64,000 nt of DNA from Owenia fusiformis (lineage: Eukaryota; Annelida; Polychaeta; Sabellida; Oweniidae), in assembly GCA_903813345.2 (NCBI GenBank), contig CAIIXF020000010.1, forward strand, positions 22,765,181-22,829,180. The letters are read 5' to 3'. The notes beneath the pieces were generated by a model, which worked only from the letters and a program-made list of their open reading frames with translations, searched no databases and was not told the origin of the DNA. The position numbers and the translations under genes are program-made. Positions 33,245 to 47,328 of the stretch are shown here, one piece after another. Positions within the stretch are counted from its first letter, which is position 1, and every line of letters starts with the position of its first letter.

Positions 33245-36200
33245 GGGTCAATATAACCTACTAGATTTGTTTTGCTCATCGTATAGGAAAAGTAGTACTT
33301 AATACACTAGTTCGCTACTTTGTAGATGTATGGCACGTATATGTGTACATGTATTGGCAATTAATGTTTGGTGATAGCTAGTAGGAGTGTCAGGGACCGC
33401 TGACAGATTATTATTTTGAACCAAAAAATTGAATTATATTTTTGGCGGTCTCAGTAAATCAATGGGGTAATCAGGTCCTACGTGCTTTTTACAGGCCCAG
33501 AAATCAATGCTCGCTTATAAATGTAGCAAAATCTTTTTTCGTTCGTGGGATATTCTTTTCACCATATAACCGAACGGGAAGTTTTTGAATAGGACTACAT
33601 GATCTGAATGGATGTGAGGATTCGATGGGCTGGGATTTGAGAAATTATGATTTGAACTTTGCCAATTTTACATGTATTCCAATGGGTGAAAAAGTAAGTT
33701 GCTTTCTACCTAATATCAACCACATTTATTAGTGAATTTCGAGAAATATGTCGAATTTAGCCATATTTCGCATATATTTCTATGGAACCATTTAAAGTTT
33801 TGCAAATTAACCCCTAAAATTCTGGAGACGACGATCTAAATTTTGCTGAGTCAGCAATTTTCGTTTTTTTCATTGAAAACAGTACTTTTCAGCCTAAATT
33901 GCTACATTTCTGCTCTCTTATCAAGTAATTTGATGCAGTTCTTGCCAAATTAAAGGAAACACACCCCAAACGTTCCACAGTGTGCGAAGTTCCAACATTT
34001 TGACCCTTTAAACCCACGAAAGACCCAATTTTAAAGGGACGTATTCAGTAAACCTGCACAAAAGACAATGCTACTTGAACTAGCCATCAGAAGTTCATGA
34101 AAAACGAAAAATCAATGATATTCAGTTTAGTAAAGTAGCAAATAGTCCTACTTATGAGAGAATATAAATCACTTAAGCAATTTGTACAACTTTAAACAGC
34201 TGTTTTAAGTAGATTAGTATCGTTATGGGCAAAAATCCCCCAAAATAGCCCAAAATTTGTCCAAAAATTCAAAATTTTCATGCTCAAGGCTGAATTTTTT
34301 TGCCTATTTTGCTACATTTATCAGTGCAGTGACAAGAAGTCTTGTGGATAGCGCAACTTTTCCTGAACGTTTCTCTAATAAGATATTTTAATGACAAAAT
34401 AACTACATTTAGTCTGAAATAAATTGTCACAAAATATAATGACCCCAGGGGTCAAGAGAACCCTATAAAATCAAAAGTGCTGAGGGGATTTGAGCAAAAA
34501 TGTACATATCACTTCATAAAACCCCGAACTTTAAAATTCATATTGAATAAAATGCATATTCAGTCAACCATGACACTAATAGGGTCAATATAACCTACTT
34601 GAGATTTGTTTTGCTCATCGTATAGGAAAAGTAGTACTTAATACACTAGTTCGCTACTTTGTAGATGTATGGCACGTATATGTGTACATGTATTGGCAAT
34701 TAATGTTTGGTGATAGCTAGTAGGAGTGTCAGGGACCGCTGACAGATTATTATTTTGAACCAAAAAATTGAATTATATTTTTGGCGGTCTCAGTAAATCA
34801 ATGGGGTAATCAGGTCCTACGTGCTTTTTACAGGCCCAGAAATCAATGCTCGCTTATAAATGTAGCAAAATCTTTTTTCGTTCGTGGGATATTCTTTTCA
34901 CCATATAACCGAACGGGAAGTTTTTGAATAGGACTACATGATCTGAATGGATGTGAGGATTCGATGGGCTGGGATTTGAGAAATTATGATTTGAACTTTG
35001 CCAATTTTACATGTATTCCAATGGGTGAAAAAGTAAGTTGCTTTCTACCTAATATCAACCACATTTATTAGTGAATTTCGAGAAATATGTCGAATTTAGC
35101 CATATTTCGCATATATTTCTATGGAACCATTTAAAGTTTTGCAAATTAACCCCTAAAATTCTGGAGACGACGATCTAAATTTTGCTGAGTCAGCAATTTT
35201 CGTTTTTTCATTGAAAACAGTACTTTTCAGCCTAAATTGCTACATTTCTGCTCTCTTATCAAGTAATTTGATGCAGTTCTTGCCAAATTAAAGGAAACAC
35301 ACCCCAAACGTTCCACAGTGTGCGAAGTTCCAACATTTTGACCCTTTAAACCCACGAAAGACCCAATTTTAAAGGGACGTATTCAGTAAACCTGCACAAA
35401 AGACAATGCTACTTGAACTAGCCATCAGAAGTTCATGAAAAACGAAAAATCAATGATATTCAGTTTAGTAAAGTAGCAAATAGTCCTACTTATGAGAGAA
35501 TATAAATCACTTAAGCAATTTGTACAACTTTAAACAGCTGTTTTAAGTAGATTAGTATCGTTATGGGCAAAAATCCCCCAAAATAGCCCAAAATTTGTCC
35601 AAAAATTCAAAATTTTCATGCTCAAGGCTGAATTTTTTTGCCTATTTTGCTACATTTATCAGTGCAGTGACAAGAAGTCTTGTGGATAGCGCAACTTTTC
35701 CTGAACGTTTCTCTAATAAGATATTTTAATGACAAAATAACTACATTTAGTCTGAAATAAATTGTCACAAAATATAATGACCCCAGGGGTCAAGAGAACC
35801 CTATAAAATCAAAAGTGCTGAGGGGATTTGAGCAAAAATGTACATATCACTTCATAAAACCCCGAACTTTAAAATTCATATTGAATAAAATGCATATTCA
35901 GTCAACCATGACACTAATAGGGTCAATATAACCTACTTGAGATTTGTTTTGCTCATCGTATAGGAAAAGTAGTACTTAATACACTAGTTCGCTACTTTGT
36001 AGATGTATGGCACGTATATGTGTACATGTATTGGCAATTAATGTTTGGTGATAGCTAGTAGGAGTGTCAGGGACCGCTGACAGATTATTATTTTGAACCA
36101 AAAAATTGAATTATATTTTTGGCGGTCTCAGTAAATCAATGGGGTAATCAGGTCCTACGTGCTTTTTACAGGCCCAGAAATCAATGCTCGCTTATAAATG

Positions 36201-39200
36201 TAGCAAAATCTTTTTTCGTTCGTGGGATATTCTTTTCACCATATAACCGAACGGGAAGTTTTTGAATAGGACTACATGATCTGAATGGATGTGAGGATTC
36301 GATGGGCTGGGATTTGAGAAATTATGATTTGAACTTTGCCAATTTTACATGTATTCCAATGGGTGAAAAAGTAAGTTGCTTTCTACCTAATATCAACCAC
36401 ATTTATTAGTGAATTTCGAGAAATATGTCGAATTTAGCCATATTTCGCATATATTTCTATGGAACCATTTAAAGTTTTGCAAATTAACCCCTAAAATTCT
36501 GGAGACGACGATCTAAATTTTGCTGAGTCAGCAATTTTCGTTTTTTCATTGAAAACAGTACTTTTCAGCCTAAATTGCTACATTTCTGCTCTCTTATCAA
36601 GTAATTTGATGCAGTTCTTGCCAAATTAAAGGAAACACACCCCAAACGTTCCACAGTGTGCGAAGTTCCAACATTTTGACCCTTTAAACCCACGAAAGAC
36701 CCAATTTTAAAGGGACGTATTCAGTAAACCTGCACAAAAGACAATGCTACTTGAACTAGCCATCAGAAGTTCATGAAAAACGAAAAATCAATGATATTCA
36801 GTTTAGTAAAGTAGCAAATAGTCCTACTTATGAGAGAATATAAATCACTTAAGCAATTTGTACAACTTTAAACAGCTGTTTTAAGTAGATTAGTATCGTT
36901 ATGGGCAAAAATCCCCCAAAATAGCCCAAAATTTGTCCAAAAATTCAAAATTTTCATGCTCAAGGCTGAATTTTTTTGCCTATTTTGCTACATTTATCAG
37001 TGCAGTGACAAGAAGTCTTGTGGATAGCGCAACTTTTCCTGAACGTTTCTCTAATAAGATATTTTAATGACAAAATAACTACATTTAGTCTGAAATAAAT
37101 TGTCACAAAATATAATGACCCCAGGGGTCAAGAGAACCCTATAAAATCAAAAGTGCTGAGGGGATTTGAGCAAAAATGTACATATCACTTCATAAAACCC
37201 CGAACTTTAAAATTCATATTGAATAAAATGCATATTCAGTCAACCATGACACTAATAGGGTCAATATAACCTACTTGAGATTTGTTTTGCTCATCGTATA
37301 GGAAAAGTAGTACTTAATACACTAGTTCGCTACTTTGTAGATGTATGGCACGTATATGTGTACATGTATTGGCAATTAATGTTTGGTGATAGCTAGTAGG
37401 AGTGTCAGGGACCGCTGACAGATTATTATTTTGAACCAAAAAATTGAATTATATTTTTGGCGGTCTCAGTAAATCAATGGGGTAATCAGGTCCTACGTGC
37501 TTTTTACAGGCCCAGAAATCAATGCTCGCTTATAAATGTAGCAAAATCTTTTTTCGTTCGTGGGATATTCTTTTCACCATATAACCGAACGGGAAGTTTT
37601 TGAATAGGACTACATGATCTGAATGGATGTGAGGATTCGATGGGCTGGGATTTGAGAAATTATGATTTGAACTTTGCCAATTTTACATGTATTCCAATGG
37701 GTGAAAAAGTAAGTTGCTTTCTACCTAATATCAACCACATTTATTAGTGAATTTCGAGAAATATGTCGAATTTAGCCATATTTCGCATATATTTCTATGG
37801 AACCATTTAAAGTTTTGCAAATTAACCCCTAAAATTCTGGAGACGACGATCTAAATTTTGCTGAGTCAGCAATTTTCGTTTTTTCATTGAAAACAGTACT
37901 TTTCAGCCTAAATTGCTACATTTCTGCTCTCTTATCAAGTAATTTGATGCAGTTCTTGCCAAATTAAAGGAAACACACCCCAAACGTTCCACAGTGTGCG
38001 AAGTTCCAACATTTTGACCCTTTAAACCCACGAAAGACCCAATTTTAAAGGGACGTATTCAGTAAACCTGCACAAAAGACAATGCTACTTGAACTAGCCA
38101 TCAGAAGTTCATGAAAAACGAAAAATCAATGATATTCAGTTTAGTAAAGTAGCAAATAGTCCTACTTATGAGAGAATATAAATCACTTAAGCAATTTGTA
38201 CAACTTTAAACAGCTGTTTTAAGTAGATTAGTATCGTTATGGGCAAAAATCCCCCAAAATAGCCCAAAATTTGTCCAAAAATTCAAAATTTTCATGCTCA
38301 AGGCTGAATTTTTTTGCCTATTTTGCTACATTTATCAGTGCAGTGACAAGAAGTCTTGTGGATAGCGCAACTTTTCCTGAACGTTTCTCTAATAAGATAT
38401 TTTAATGACAAAATAACTACATTTAGTCTGAAATAAATTGTCACAAAATATAATGACCCCAGGGGTCAAGAGAACCCTATAAAATCAAAAGTGCTGAGGG
38501 GATTTGAGCAAAAATGTACATATCACTTCATAAAACCCCGAACTTTAAAATTCATATTGAATAAAATGCATATTCAGTCAACCATGACACTAATAGGGTC
38601 AATATAACCTACTTGAGATTTGTTTTGCTCATCGTATAGGAAAAGTAGTACTTAATACACTAGTTCGCTACTTTGTAGATGTATGGCACGTATATGTGTA
38701 CATGTATTGGCAATTAATGTTTGGTGATAGCTAGTAGGAGTGTCAGGGACCGCTGACAGATTATTATTTTGAACCAAAAAATTGAATTATATTTTTGGCG
38801 GTCTCAGTAAATCAATGGGGTAATCAGGTCCTACGTGCTTTTTACAGGCCCAGAAATCAATGCTCGCTTATAAATGTAGCAAAATCTTTTTTCGTTCGTG
38901 GGATATTCTTTTCACCATATAACCGAACGGGAAGTTTTTGAATAGGACTACATGATCTGAATGGATGTGAGGATTCGATGGGCTGGGATTTGAGAAATTA
39001 TGATTTGAACTTTGCCAATTTTACATGTATTCCAATGGGTGAAAAAGTAAGTTGCTTTCTACCTAATATCAACCACATTTATTAGTGAATTTCGAGAAAT
39101 ATGTCGAATTTAGCCATATTTCGCATATATTTCTATGGAACCATTTAAAGTTTTGCAAATTAACCCCTAAAATTCTGGAGACGACGATCTAAATTTTGCT

Positions 39201-42200
39201 GAGTCAGCAATTTTCGTTTTTTCATTGAAAACAGTACTTTTCAGCCTAAATTGCTACATTTCTGCTCTCTTATCAAGTAATTTGATGCAGTTCTTGCCAA
39301 ATTAAAGGAAACACACCCCAAACGTTCCACAGTGTGCGAAGTTCCAACATTTTGACCCTTTAAACCCACGAAAGACCCAATTTTAAAGGGACGTATTCAG
39401 TAAACCTGCACAAAAGACAATGCTACTTGAACTAGCCATCAGAAGTTCATGAAAAACGAAAAATCAATGATATTCAGTTTAGTAAAGTAGCAAATAGTCC
39501 TACTTATGAGAGAATATAAATCACTTAAGCAATTTGTACAACTTTAAACAGCTGTTTTAAGTAGATTAGTATCGTTATGGGCAAAAATCCCCCAAAATAG
39601 CCCAAAATTTGTCCAAAAATTCAAAATTTTCATGCTCAAGGCTGAATTTTTTTGCCTATTTTGCTACATTTATCAGTGCAGTGACAAGAAGTCTTGTGGA
39701 TAGCGCAACTTTTCCTGAACGTTTCTCTAATAAGATATTTTAATGACAAAATAACTACATTTAGTCTGAAATAAATTGTCACAAAATATAATGACCCCAG
39801 GGGTCAAGAGAACCCTATAAAATCAAAAGTGCTGAGGGGATTTGAGCAAAAATGTACATATCACTTCATAAAACCCCGAACTTTAAAATTCATATTGAAT
39901 AAAATGCATATTCAGTCAACCATGACACTAATAGGGTCAATATAACCTACTTGAGATTTGTTTTGCTCATCGTATAGGAAAAGTAGTACTTAATACACTA
40001 GTTCGCTACTTTGTAGATGTATGGCACGTATATGTGTACATGTATTGGCAATTAATGTTTGGTGATAGCTAGTAGGAGTGTCAGGGACCGCTGACAGATT
40101 ATTATTTTGAACCAAAAAATTGAATTATATTTTTGGCGGTCTCAGTAAATCAATGGGGTAATCAGGTCCTACGTGCTTTTTACAGGCCCAGAAATCAATG
40201 CTCGCTTATAAATGTAGCAAAATCTTTTTTCGTTCGTGGGATATTCTTTTCACCATATAACCGAACGGGAAGTTTTTGAATAGGACTACATGATCTGAAT
40301 GGATGTGAGGATTCGATGGGCTGGGATTTGAGAAATTATGATTTGAACTTTGCCAATTTTACATGTATTCCAATGGGTGAAAAAGTAAGTTGCTTTCTAC
40401 CTAATATCAACCACATTTATTAGTGAATTTCGAGAAATATGTCGAATTTAGCCATATTTCGCATATATTTCTATGGAACCATTTAAAGTTTTGCAAATTA
40501 ACCCCTAAAATTCTGGAGACGACGATCTAAATTTTGCTGAGTCAGCAATTTTCGTTTTTTTCATTGAAAACAGTACTTTTCAGCCTAAATTGCTACATTT
40601 CTGCTCTCTTATCAAGTAATTTGATGCAGTTCTTGCCAAATTAAAGGAAACACACCCCAAACGTTCCACAGTGTGCGAAGTTCCAACATTTTGACCCTTT
40701 AAACCCACGAAAGACCCAATTTTAAAGGGACGTATTCAGTAAACCTGCACAAAAGACAATGCTACTTGAACTAGCCATCAGAAGTTCATGAAAAACGAAA
40801 AATCAATGATATTCAGTTTAGTAAAGTAGCAAATAGTCCTACTTATGAGAGAATATAAATCACTTAAGCAATTTGTACAACTTTAAACAGCTGTTTTAAG
40901 TAGATTAGTATCGTTATGGGCAAAAATCCCCCAAAATAGCCCAAAATTTGTCCAAAAATTCAAAATTTTCATGCTCAAGGCTGAATTTTTTTGCCTATTT
41001 TGCTACATTTATCAGTGCAGTGACAAGAAGTCTTGTGGATAGCGCAACTTTTCCTGAACGTTTCTCTAATAAGATATTTTAATGACAAAATAACTACATT
41101 TAGTCTGAAATAAATTGTCACAAAATATAATGACCCCAGGGGTCAAGAGAACCCTATAAAATCAAAAGTGCTGAGGGGATTTGAGCAAAAATGTACATAT
41201 CACTTCATAAAACCCCGAACTTTAAAATTCATATTGAATAAAATGCATATTCAGTCAACCATGACACTAATAGGGTCAATATAACCTACTTGAGATTTGT
41301 TTTGCTCATCGTATAGGAAAAGTAGTACTTAATACACTAGTTCGCTACTTTGTAGATGTATGGCACGTATATGTGTACATGTATTGGCAATTAATGTTTG
41401 GTGATAGCTAGTAGGAGTGTCAGGGACCGCTGACAGATTATTATTTTGAACCAAAAAATTGAATTATATTTTTGGCGGTCTCAGTAAATCAATGGGGTAA
41501 TCAGGTCCTACGTGCTTTTTACAGGCCCAGAAATCAATGCTCGCTTATAAATGTAGCAAAATCTTTTTTCGTTCGTGGGATATTCTTTTCACCATATAAC
41601 CGAACGGGAAGTTTTTGAATAGGACTACATGATCTGAATGGATGTGAGGATTCGATGGGCTGGGATTTGAGAAATTATGATTTGAACTTTGCCAATTTTA
41701 CATGTATTCCAATGGGTGAAAAAGTAAGTTGCTTTCTACCTAATATCAACCACATTTATTAGTGAATTTCGAGAAATATGTCGAATTTAGCCATATTTCG
41801 CATATATTTCTATGGAACCATTTAAAGTTTTGCAAATTAACCCCTAAAATTCTGGAGACGACGATCTAAATTTTGCTGAGTCAGCAATTTTCGTTTTTTC
41901 ATTGAAAACAGTACTTTTCAGCCTAAATTGCTACATTTCTGCTCTCTTATCAAGTAATTTGATGCAGTTCTTGCCAAATTAAAGGAAACACACCCCAAAC
42001 GTTCCACAGTGTGCGAAGTTCCAACATTTTGACCCTTTAAACCCACGAAAGACCCAATTTTAAAGGGACGTATTCAGTAAACCTGCACAAAAGACAATGC
42101 TACTTGAACTAGCCATCAGAAGTTCATGAAAAACGAAAAATCAATGATATTCAGTTTAGTAAAGTAGCAAATAGTCCTACTTATGAGAGAATATAAATCA

Positions 42201-45200
42201 CTTAAGCAATTTGTACAACTTTAAACAGCTGTTTTAAGTAGATTAGTATCGTTATGGGCAAAAATCCCCCAAAATAGCCCAAAATTTGTCCAAAAATTCA
42301 AAATTTTCATGCTCAAGGCTGAATTTTTTTGCCTATTTTGCTACATTTATCAGTGCAGTGACAAGAAGTCTTGTGGATAGCGCAACTTTTCCTGAACGTT
42401 TCTCTAATAAGATATTTTAATGACAAAATAACTACATTTAGTCTGAAATAAATTGTCACAAAATATAATGACCCCAGGGGTCAAGAGAACCCTATAAAAT
42501 CAAAAGTGCTGAGGGGATTTGAGCAAAAATGTACATATCACTTCATAAAACCCCGAACTTTAAAATTCATATTGAATAAAATGCATATTCAGTCAACCAT
42601 GACACTAATAGGGTCAATATAACCTACTTGAGATTTGTTTTGCTCATCGTATAGGAAAAGTAGTACTTAATACACTAGTTCGCTACTTTGTAGATGTATG
42701 GCACGTATATGTGTACATGTATTGGCAATTAATGTTTGGTGATAGCTAGTAGGAGTGTCAGGGACCGCTGACAGATTATTATTTTGAACCAAAAAATTGA
42801 ATTATATTTTTGGCGGTCTCAGTAAATCAATGGGGTAATCAGGTCCTACGTGCTTTTTACAGGCCCAGAAATCAATGCTCGCTTATAAATGTAGCAAAAT
42901 CTTTTTTCGTTCGTGGGATATTCTTTTCACCATATAACCGAACGGGAAGTTTTTGAATAGGACTACATGATCTGAATGGATGTGAGGATTCGATGGGCTG
43001 GGATTTGAGAAATTATGATTTGAACTTTGCCAATTTTACATGTATTCCAATGGGTGAAAAAGTAAGTTGCTTTCTACCTAATATCAACCACATTTATTAG
43101 TGAATTTCGAGAAATATGTCGAATTTAGCCATATTTCGCATATATTTCTATGGAACCATTTAAAGTTTTGCAAATTAACCCCTAAAATTCTGGAGACGAC
43201 GATCTAAATTTTGCTGAGTCAGCAATTTTCGTTTTTTCATTGAAAACAGTACTTTTCAGCCTAAATTGCTACATTTCTGCTCTCTTATCAAGTAATTTGA
43301 TGCAGTTCTTGCCAAATTAAAGGAAACACACCCCAAACGTTCCACAGTGTGCGAAGTTCCAACATTTTGACCCTTTAAACCCACGAAAGACCCAATTTTA
43401 AAGGGACGTATTCAGTAAACCTGCACAAAAGACAATGCTACTTGAACTAGCCATCAGAAGTTCATGAAAAACGAAAAATCAATGATATTCAGTTTAGTAA
43501 AGTAGCAAATAGTCCTACTTATGAGAGAATATAAATCACTTAAGCAATTTGTACAACTTTAAACAGCTGTTTTAAGTAGATTAGTATCGTTATGGGCAAA
43601 AATCCCCCAAAATAGCCCAAAATTTGTCCAAAAATTCAAAATTTTCATGCTCAAGGCTGAATTTTTTTGCCTATTTTGCTACATTTATCAGTGCAGTGAC
43701 AAGAAGTCTTGTGGATAGCGCAACTTTTCCTGAACGTTTCTCTAATAAGATATTTTAATGACAAAATAACTACATTTAGTCTGAAATAAATTGTCACAAA
43801 ATATAATGACCCCAGGGGTCAAGAGAACCCTATAAAATCAAAAGTGCTGAGGGGATTTGAGCAAAAATGTACATATCACTTCATAAAACCCCGAACTTTA
43901 AAATTCATATTGAATAAAATGCATATTCAGTCAACCATGACACTAATAGGGTCAATATAACCTACTTGAGATTTGTTTTGCTCATCGTATAGGAAAAGTA
44001 GTACTTAATACACTAGTTCGCTACTTTGTAGATGTATGGCACGTATATGTGTACATGTATTGGCAATTAATGTTTGGTGATAGCTAGTAGGAGTGTCAGG
44101 GACCGCTGACAGATTATTATTTTGAACCAAAAAATTGAATTATATTTTTGGCGGTCTCAGTAAATCAATGGGGTAATCAGGTCCTACGTGCTTTTTACAG
44201 GCCCAGAAATCAATGCTCGCTTATAAATGTAGCAAAATCTTTTTTCGTTCGTGGGATATTCTTTTCACCATATAACCGAACGGGAAGTTTTTGAATAGGA
44301 CTACATGATCTGAATGGATGTGAGGATTCGATGGGCTGGGATTTGAGAAATTATGATTTGAACTTTGCCAATTTTACATGTATTCCAATGGGTGAAAAAG
44401 TAAGTTGCTTTCTACCTAATATCAACCACATTTATTAGTGAATTTCGAGAAATATGTCGAATTTAGCCATATTTCGCATATATTTCTATGGAACCATTTA
44501 AAGTTTTGCAAATTAACCCCTAAAATTCTGGAGACGACGATCTAAATTTTGCTGAGTCAGCAATTTTCGTTTTTTCATTGAAAACAGTACTTTTCAGCCT
44601 AAATTGCTACATTTCTGCTCTCTTATCAAGTAATTTGATGCAGTTCTTGCCAAATTAAAGGAAACACACCCCAAACGTTCCACAGTGTGCGAAGTTCCAA
44701 CATTTTGACCCTTTAAACCCACGAAAGACCCAATTTTAAAGGGACGTATTCAGTAAACCTGCACAAAAGACAATGCTACTTGAACTAGCCATCAGAAGTT
44801 CATGAAAAACGAAAAATCAATGATATTCAGTTTAGTAAAGTAGCAAATAGTCCTACTTATGAGAGAATATAAATCACTTAAGCAATTTGTACAACTTTAA
44901 ACAGCTGTTTTAAGTAGATTAGTATCGTTATGGGCAAAAATCCCCCAAAATAGCCCAAAATTTGTCCAAAAATTCAAAATTTTCATGCTCAAGGCTGAAT
45001 TTTTTTGCCTATTTTGCTACATTTATCAGTGCAGTGACAAGAAGTCTTGTGGATAGCGCAACTTTTCCTGAACGTTTCTCTAATAAGATATTTTAATGAC
45101 AAAATAACTACATTTAGTCTGAAATAAATTGTCACAAAATATAATGACCCCAGGGGTCAAGAGAACCCTATAAAATCAAAAGTGCTGAGGGGATTTGAGC

Positions 45201-47095
45201 AAAAATGTACATATCACTTCATAAAACCCCGAACTTTAAAATTCATATTGAATAAAATGCATATTCAGTCAACCATGACACTAATAGGGTCAATATAACC
45301 TACTTGAGATTTGTTTTGCTCATCGTATAGGAAAAGTAGTACTTAATACACTAGTTCGCTACTTTGTAGATGTATGGCACGTATATGTGTACATGTATTG
45401 GCAATTAATGTTTGGTGATAGCTAGTAGGAGTGTCAGGGACCGCTGACAGATTATTATTTTGAACCAAAAAATTGAATTATATTTTTGGCGGTCTCAGTA
45501 AATCAATGGGGTAATCAGGTCCTACGTGCTTTTTACAGGCCCAGAAATCAATGCTCGCTTATAAATGTAGCAAAATCTTTTTTCGTTCGTGGGATATTCT
45601 TTTCACCATATAACCGAACGGGAAGTTTTTGAATAGGACTACATGATCTGAATGGATGTGAGGATTCGATGGGCTGGGATTTGAGAAATTATGATTTGAA
45701 CTTTGCCAATTTTACATGTATTCCAATGGGTGAAAAAGTAAGTTGCTTTCTACCTAATATCAACCACATTTATTAGTGAATTTCGAGAAATATGTCGAAT
45801 TTAGCCATATTTCGCATATATTTCTATGGAACCATTTAAAGTTTTGCAAATTAACCCCTAAAATTCTGGAGACGACGATCTAAATTTTGCTGAGTCAGCA
45901 ATTTTCGTTTTTTCATTGAAAACAGTACTTTTCAGCCTAAATTGCTACATTTCTGCTCTCTTATCAAGTAATTTGATGCAGTTCTTGCCAAATTAAAGGA
46001 AACACACCCCAAACGTTCCACAGTGTGCGAAGTTCCAACATTTTGACCCTTTAAACCCACGAAAGACCCAATTTTAAAGGGACGTATTCAGTAAACCTGC
46101 ACAAAAGACAATGCTACTTGAACTAGCCATCAGAAGTTCATGAAAAACGAAAAATCAATGATATTCAGTTTAGTAAAGTAGCAAATAGTCCTACTTATGA
46201 GAGAATATAAATCACTTAAGCAATTTGTACAACTTTAAACAGCTGTTTTAAGTAGATTAGTATCGTTATGGGCAAAAATCCCCCAAAATAGCCCAAAATT
46301 TGTCCAAAAATTCAAAATTTTCATGCTCAAGGCTGAATTTTTTTGCCTATTTTGCTACATTTATCAGTGCAGTGACAAGAAGTCTTGTGGATAGCGCAAC
46401 TTTTCCTGAACGTTTCTCTAATAAGATATTTTAATGACAAAATAACTACATTTAGTCTGAAATAAATTGTCACAAAATATAATGACCCCAGGGGTCAAGA
46501 GAACCCTATAAAATCAAAAGTGCTGAGGGGATTTGAGCAAAAATGTACATATCACTTCATAAAACCCCGAACTTTAAAATTCATATTGAATAAAATGCAT
46601 ATTCAGTCAACCATGACACTAATAGGGTCAATATAACCTACTTGAGATTTGTTTTGCTCATCGTATAGGAAAAGTAGTACTTAATACACTAGTTCGCTAC
46701 TTTGTAGATGTATGGCACGTATATGTGTACATGTATTGGCAATTAATGTTTGGTGATAGCTAGTAGGAGTGTCAGGGACCGCTGACAGATTATTATTTTG
46801 AACCAAAAAATTGAATTATATTTTTGGCGGTCTCAGTAAATCAATGGGGTAATCAGGTCCTACGTGCTTTTTACAGGCCCAGAAATCAATGCTCGCTTAT
46901 AAATGTAGCAAAATCTTTTTTCGTTCGTGGGATATTCTTTTCACCATATAACCGAACGGGAAGTTTTTGAATAGGACTACATGATCTGAATGGATGTGAG
47001 GATTCGATGGGCTGGGATTTGAGAAATTATGATTTGAACTTTGCCAATTTTACATGTATTCCAATGGGTGAAAAAGTAAGTTGCTTTCTACCTAA
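33245..47095. repeat. 13.85-kb array F1: ten 1338-bp units plus a 471-bp partial unit
   Basis: Units start with GGGTCAATATAACCTAC at 33245, 34582, 35920, 37258, 38596, 39934, 41273, 42611, 43949, 45287 and 46625. Lengths are 1337-1339 bp. The differences I noticed are a two-base difference near the start of unit 1 and one extra T in units 1 and 6. The last copy stops after 471 bp at CTACCTAA, giving (A-B)x10-A with A 471 bp and B 867 bp. TAA borders both ends (33242-33244, 47093-47095). No reading frame of note on either strand. Confidence 0.97.
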
Positions 47096-47164
47096 GTGTT
47101 TAAATATTGATTTAGCTAGACAGAATTGATCTTGTTATGACCCAATTAAGTTTCACTTCCGGTA
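47096..47164 (+). promoter_or_regulatory. TM2D2 proximal promoter / 5' UTR
   Basis: Only 69 bp separate the array end from the TM2D2 start codon. CACTTCCGGT, an ETS-type motif, lies at 47154-47163, immediately before the ATG. Whatever else formed the promoter is displaced beyond the array or has been replaced by it. Confidence 0.5.
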
Positions 47165-47328
47165 ATGGATCTTGTCAAAAACTTTTATTTTTCTAATATT
47201 TTGCTTATTTACACGTTGATTGGAGTATTAAGATGCATTAAGGCCATTTCTACAGAAGGAACATGCGATGGAGAATCGTGTGATATCGAGTTTGATCCAT
47301 ATTCACCCTTAATAAAGTGCTCATACTT
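47165..47328 (+). CDS. TM2D2: TM2D2, exon 1
   Basis: ATG at 47165 begins MDLVKNFYFSNILLIYTLIG, VLRCIKAISTEGTCDGESCD and IEFDPYSPLIKCSYL, with donor GTAAGT at 47329 (phase 2). A hydrophobic signal peptide is followed by a cysteine-bearing luminal segment. FDPYSPLIKCSYL matches the YGDPHSPVILCSYL region of human TM2D2. TM2D proteins are small two-pass membrane proteins; the fly TM2D2 ortholog (amaretto) and its relatives act with Notch signalling. The TM2 domain exons are not in the window. Confidence 0.85.

Noticed and set aside
33245-47095. F1 array as an rRNA or histone-type gene cluster
   Set aside because: The units contain no rRNA-like or histone-like sequence and no frame of useful length.
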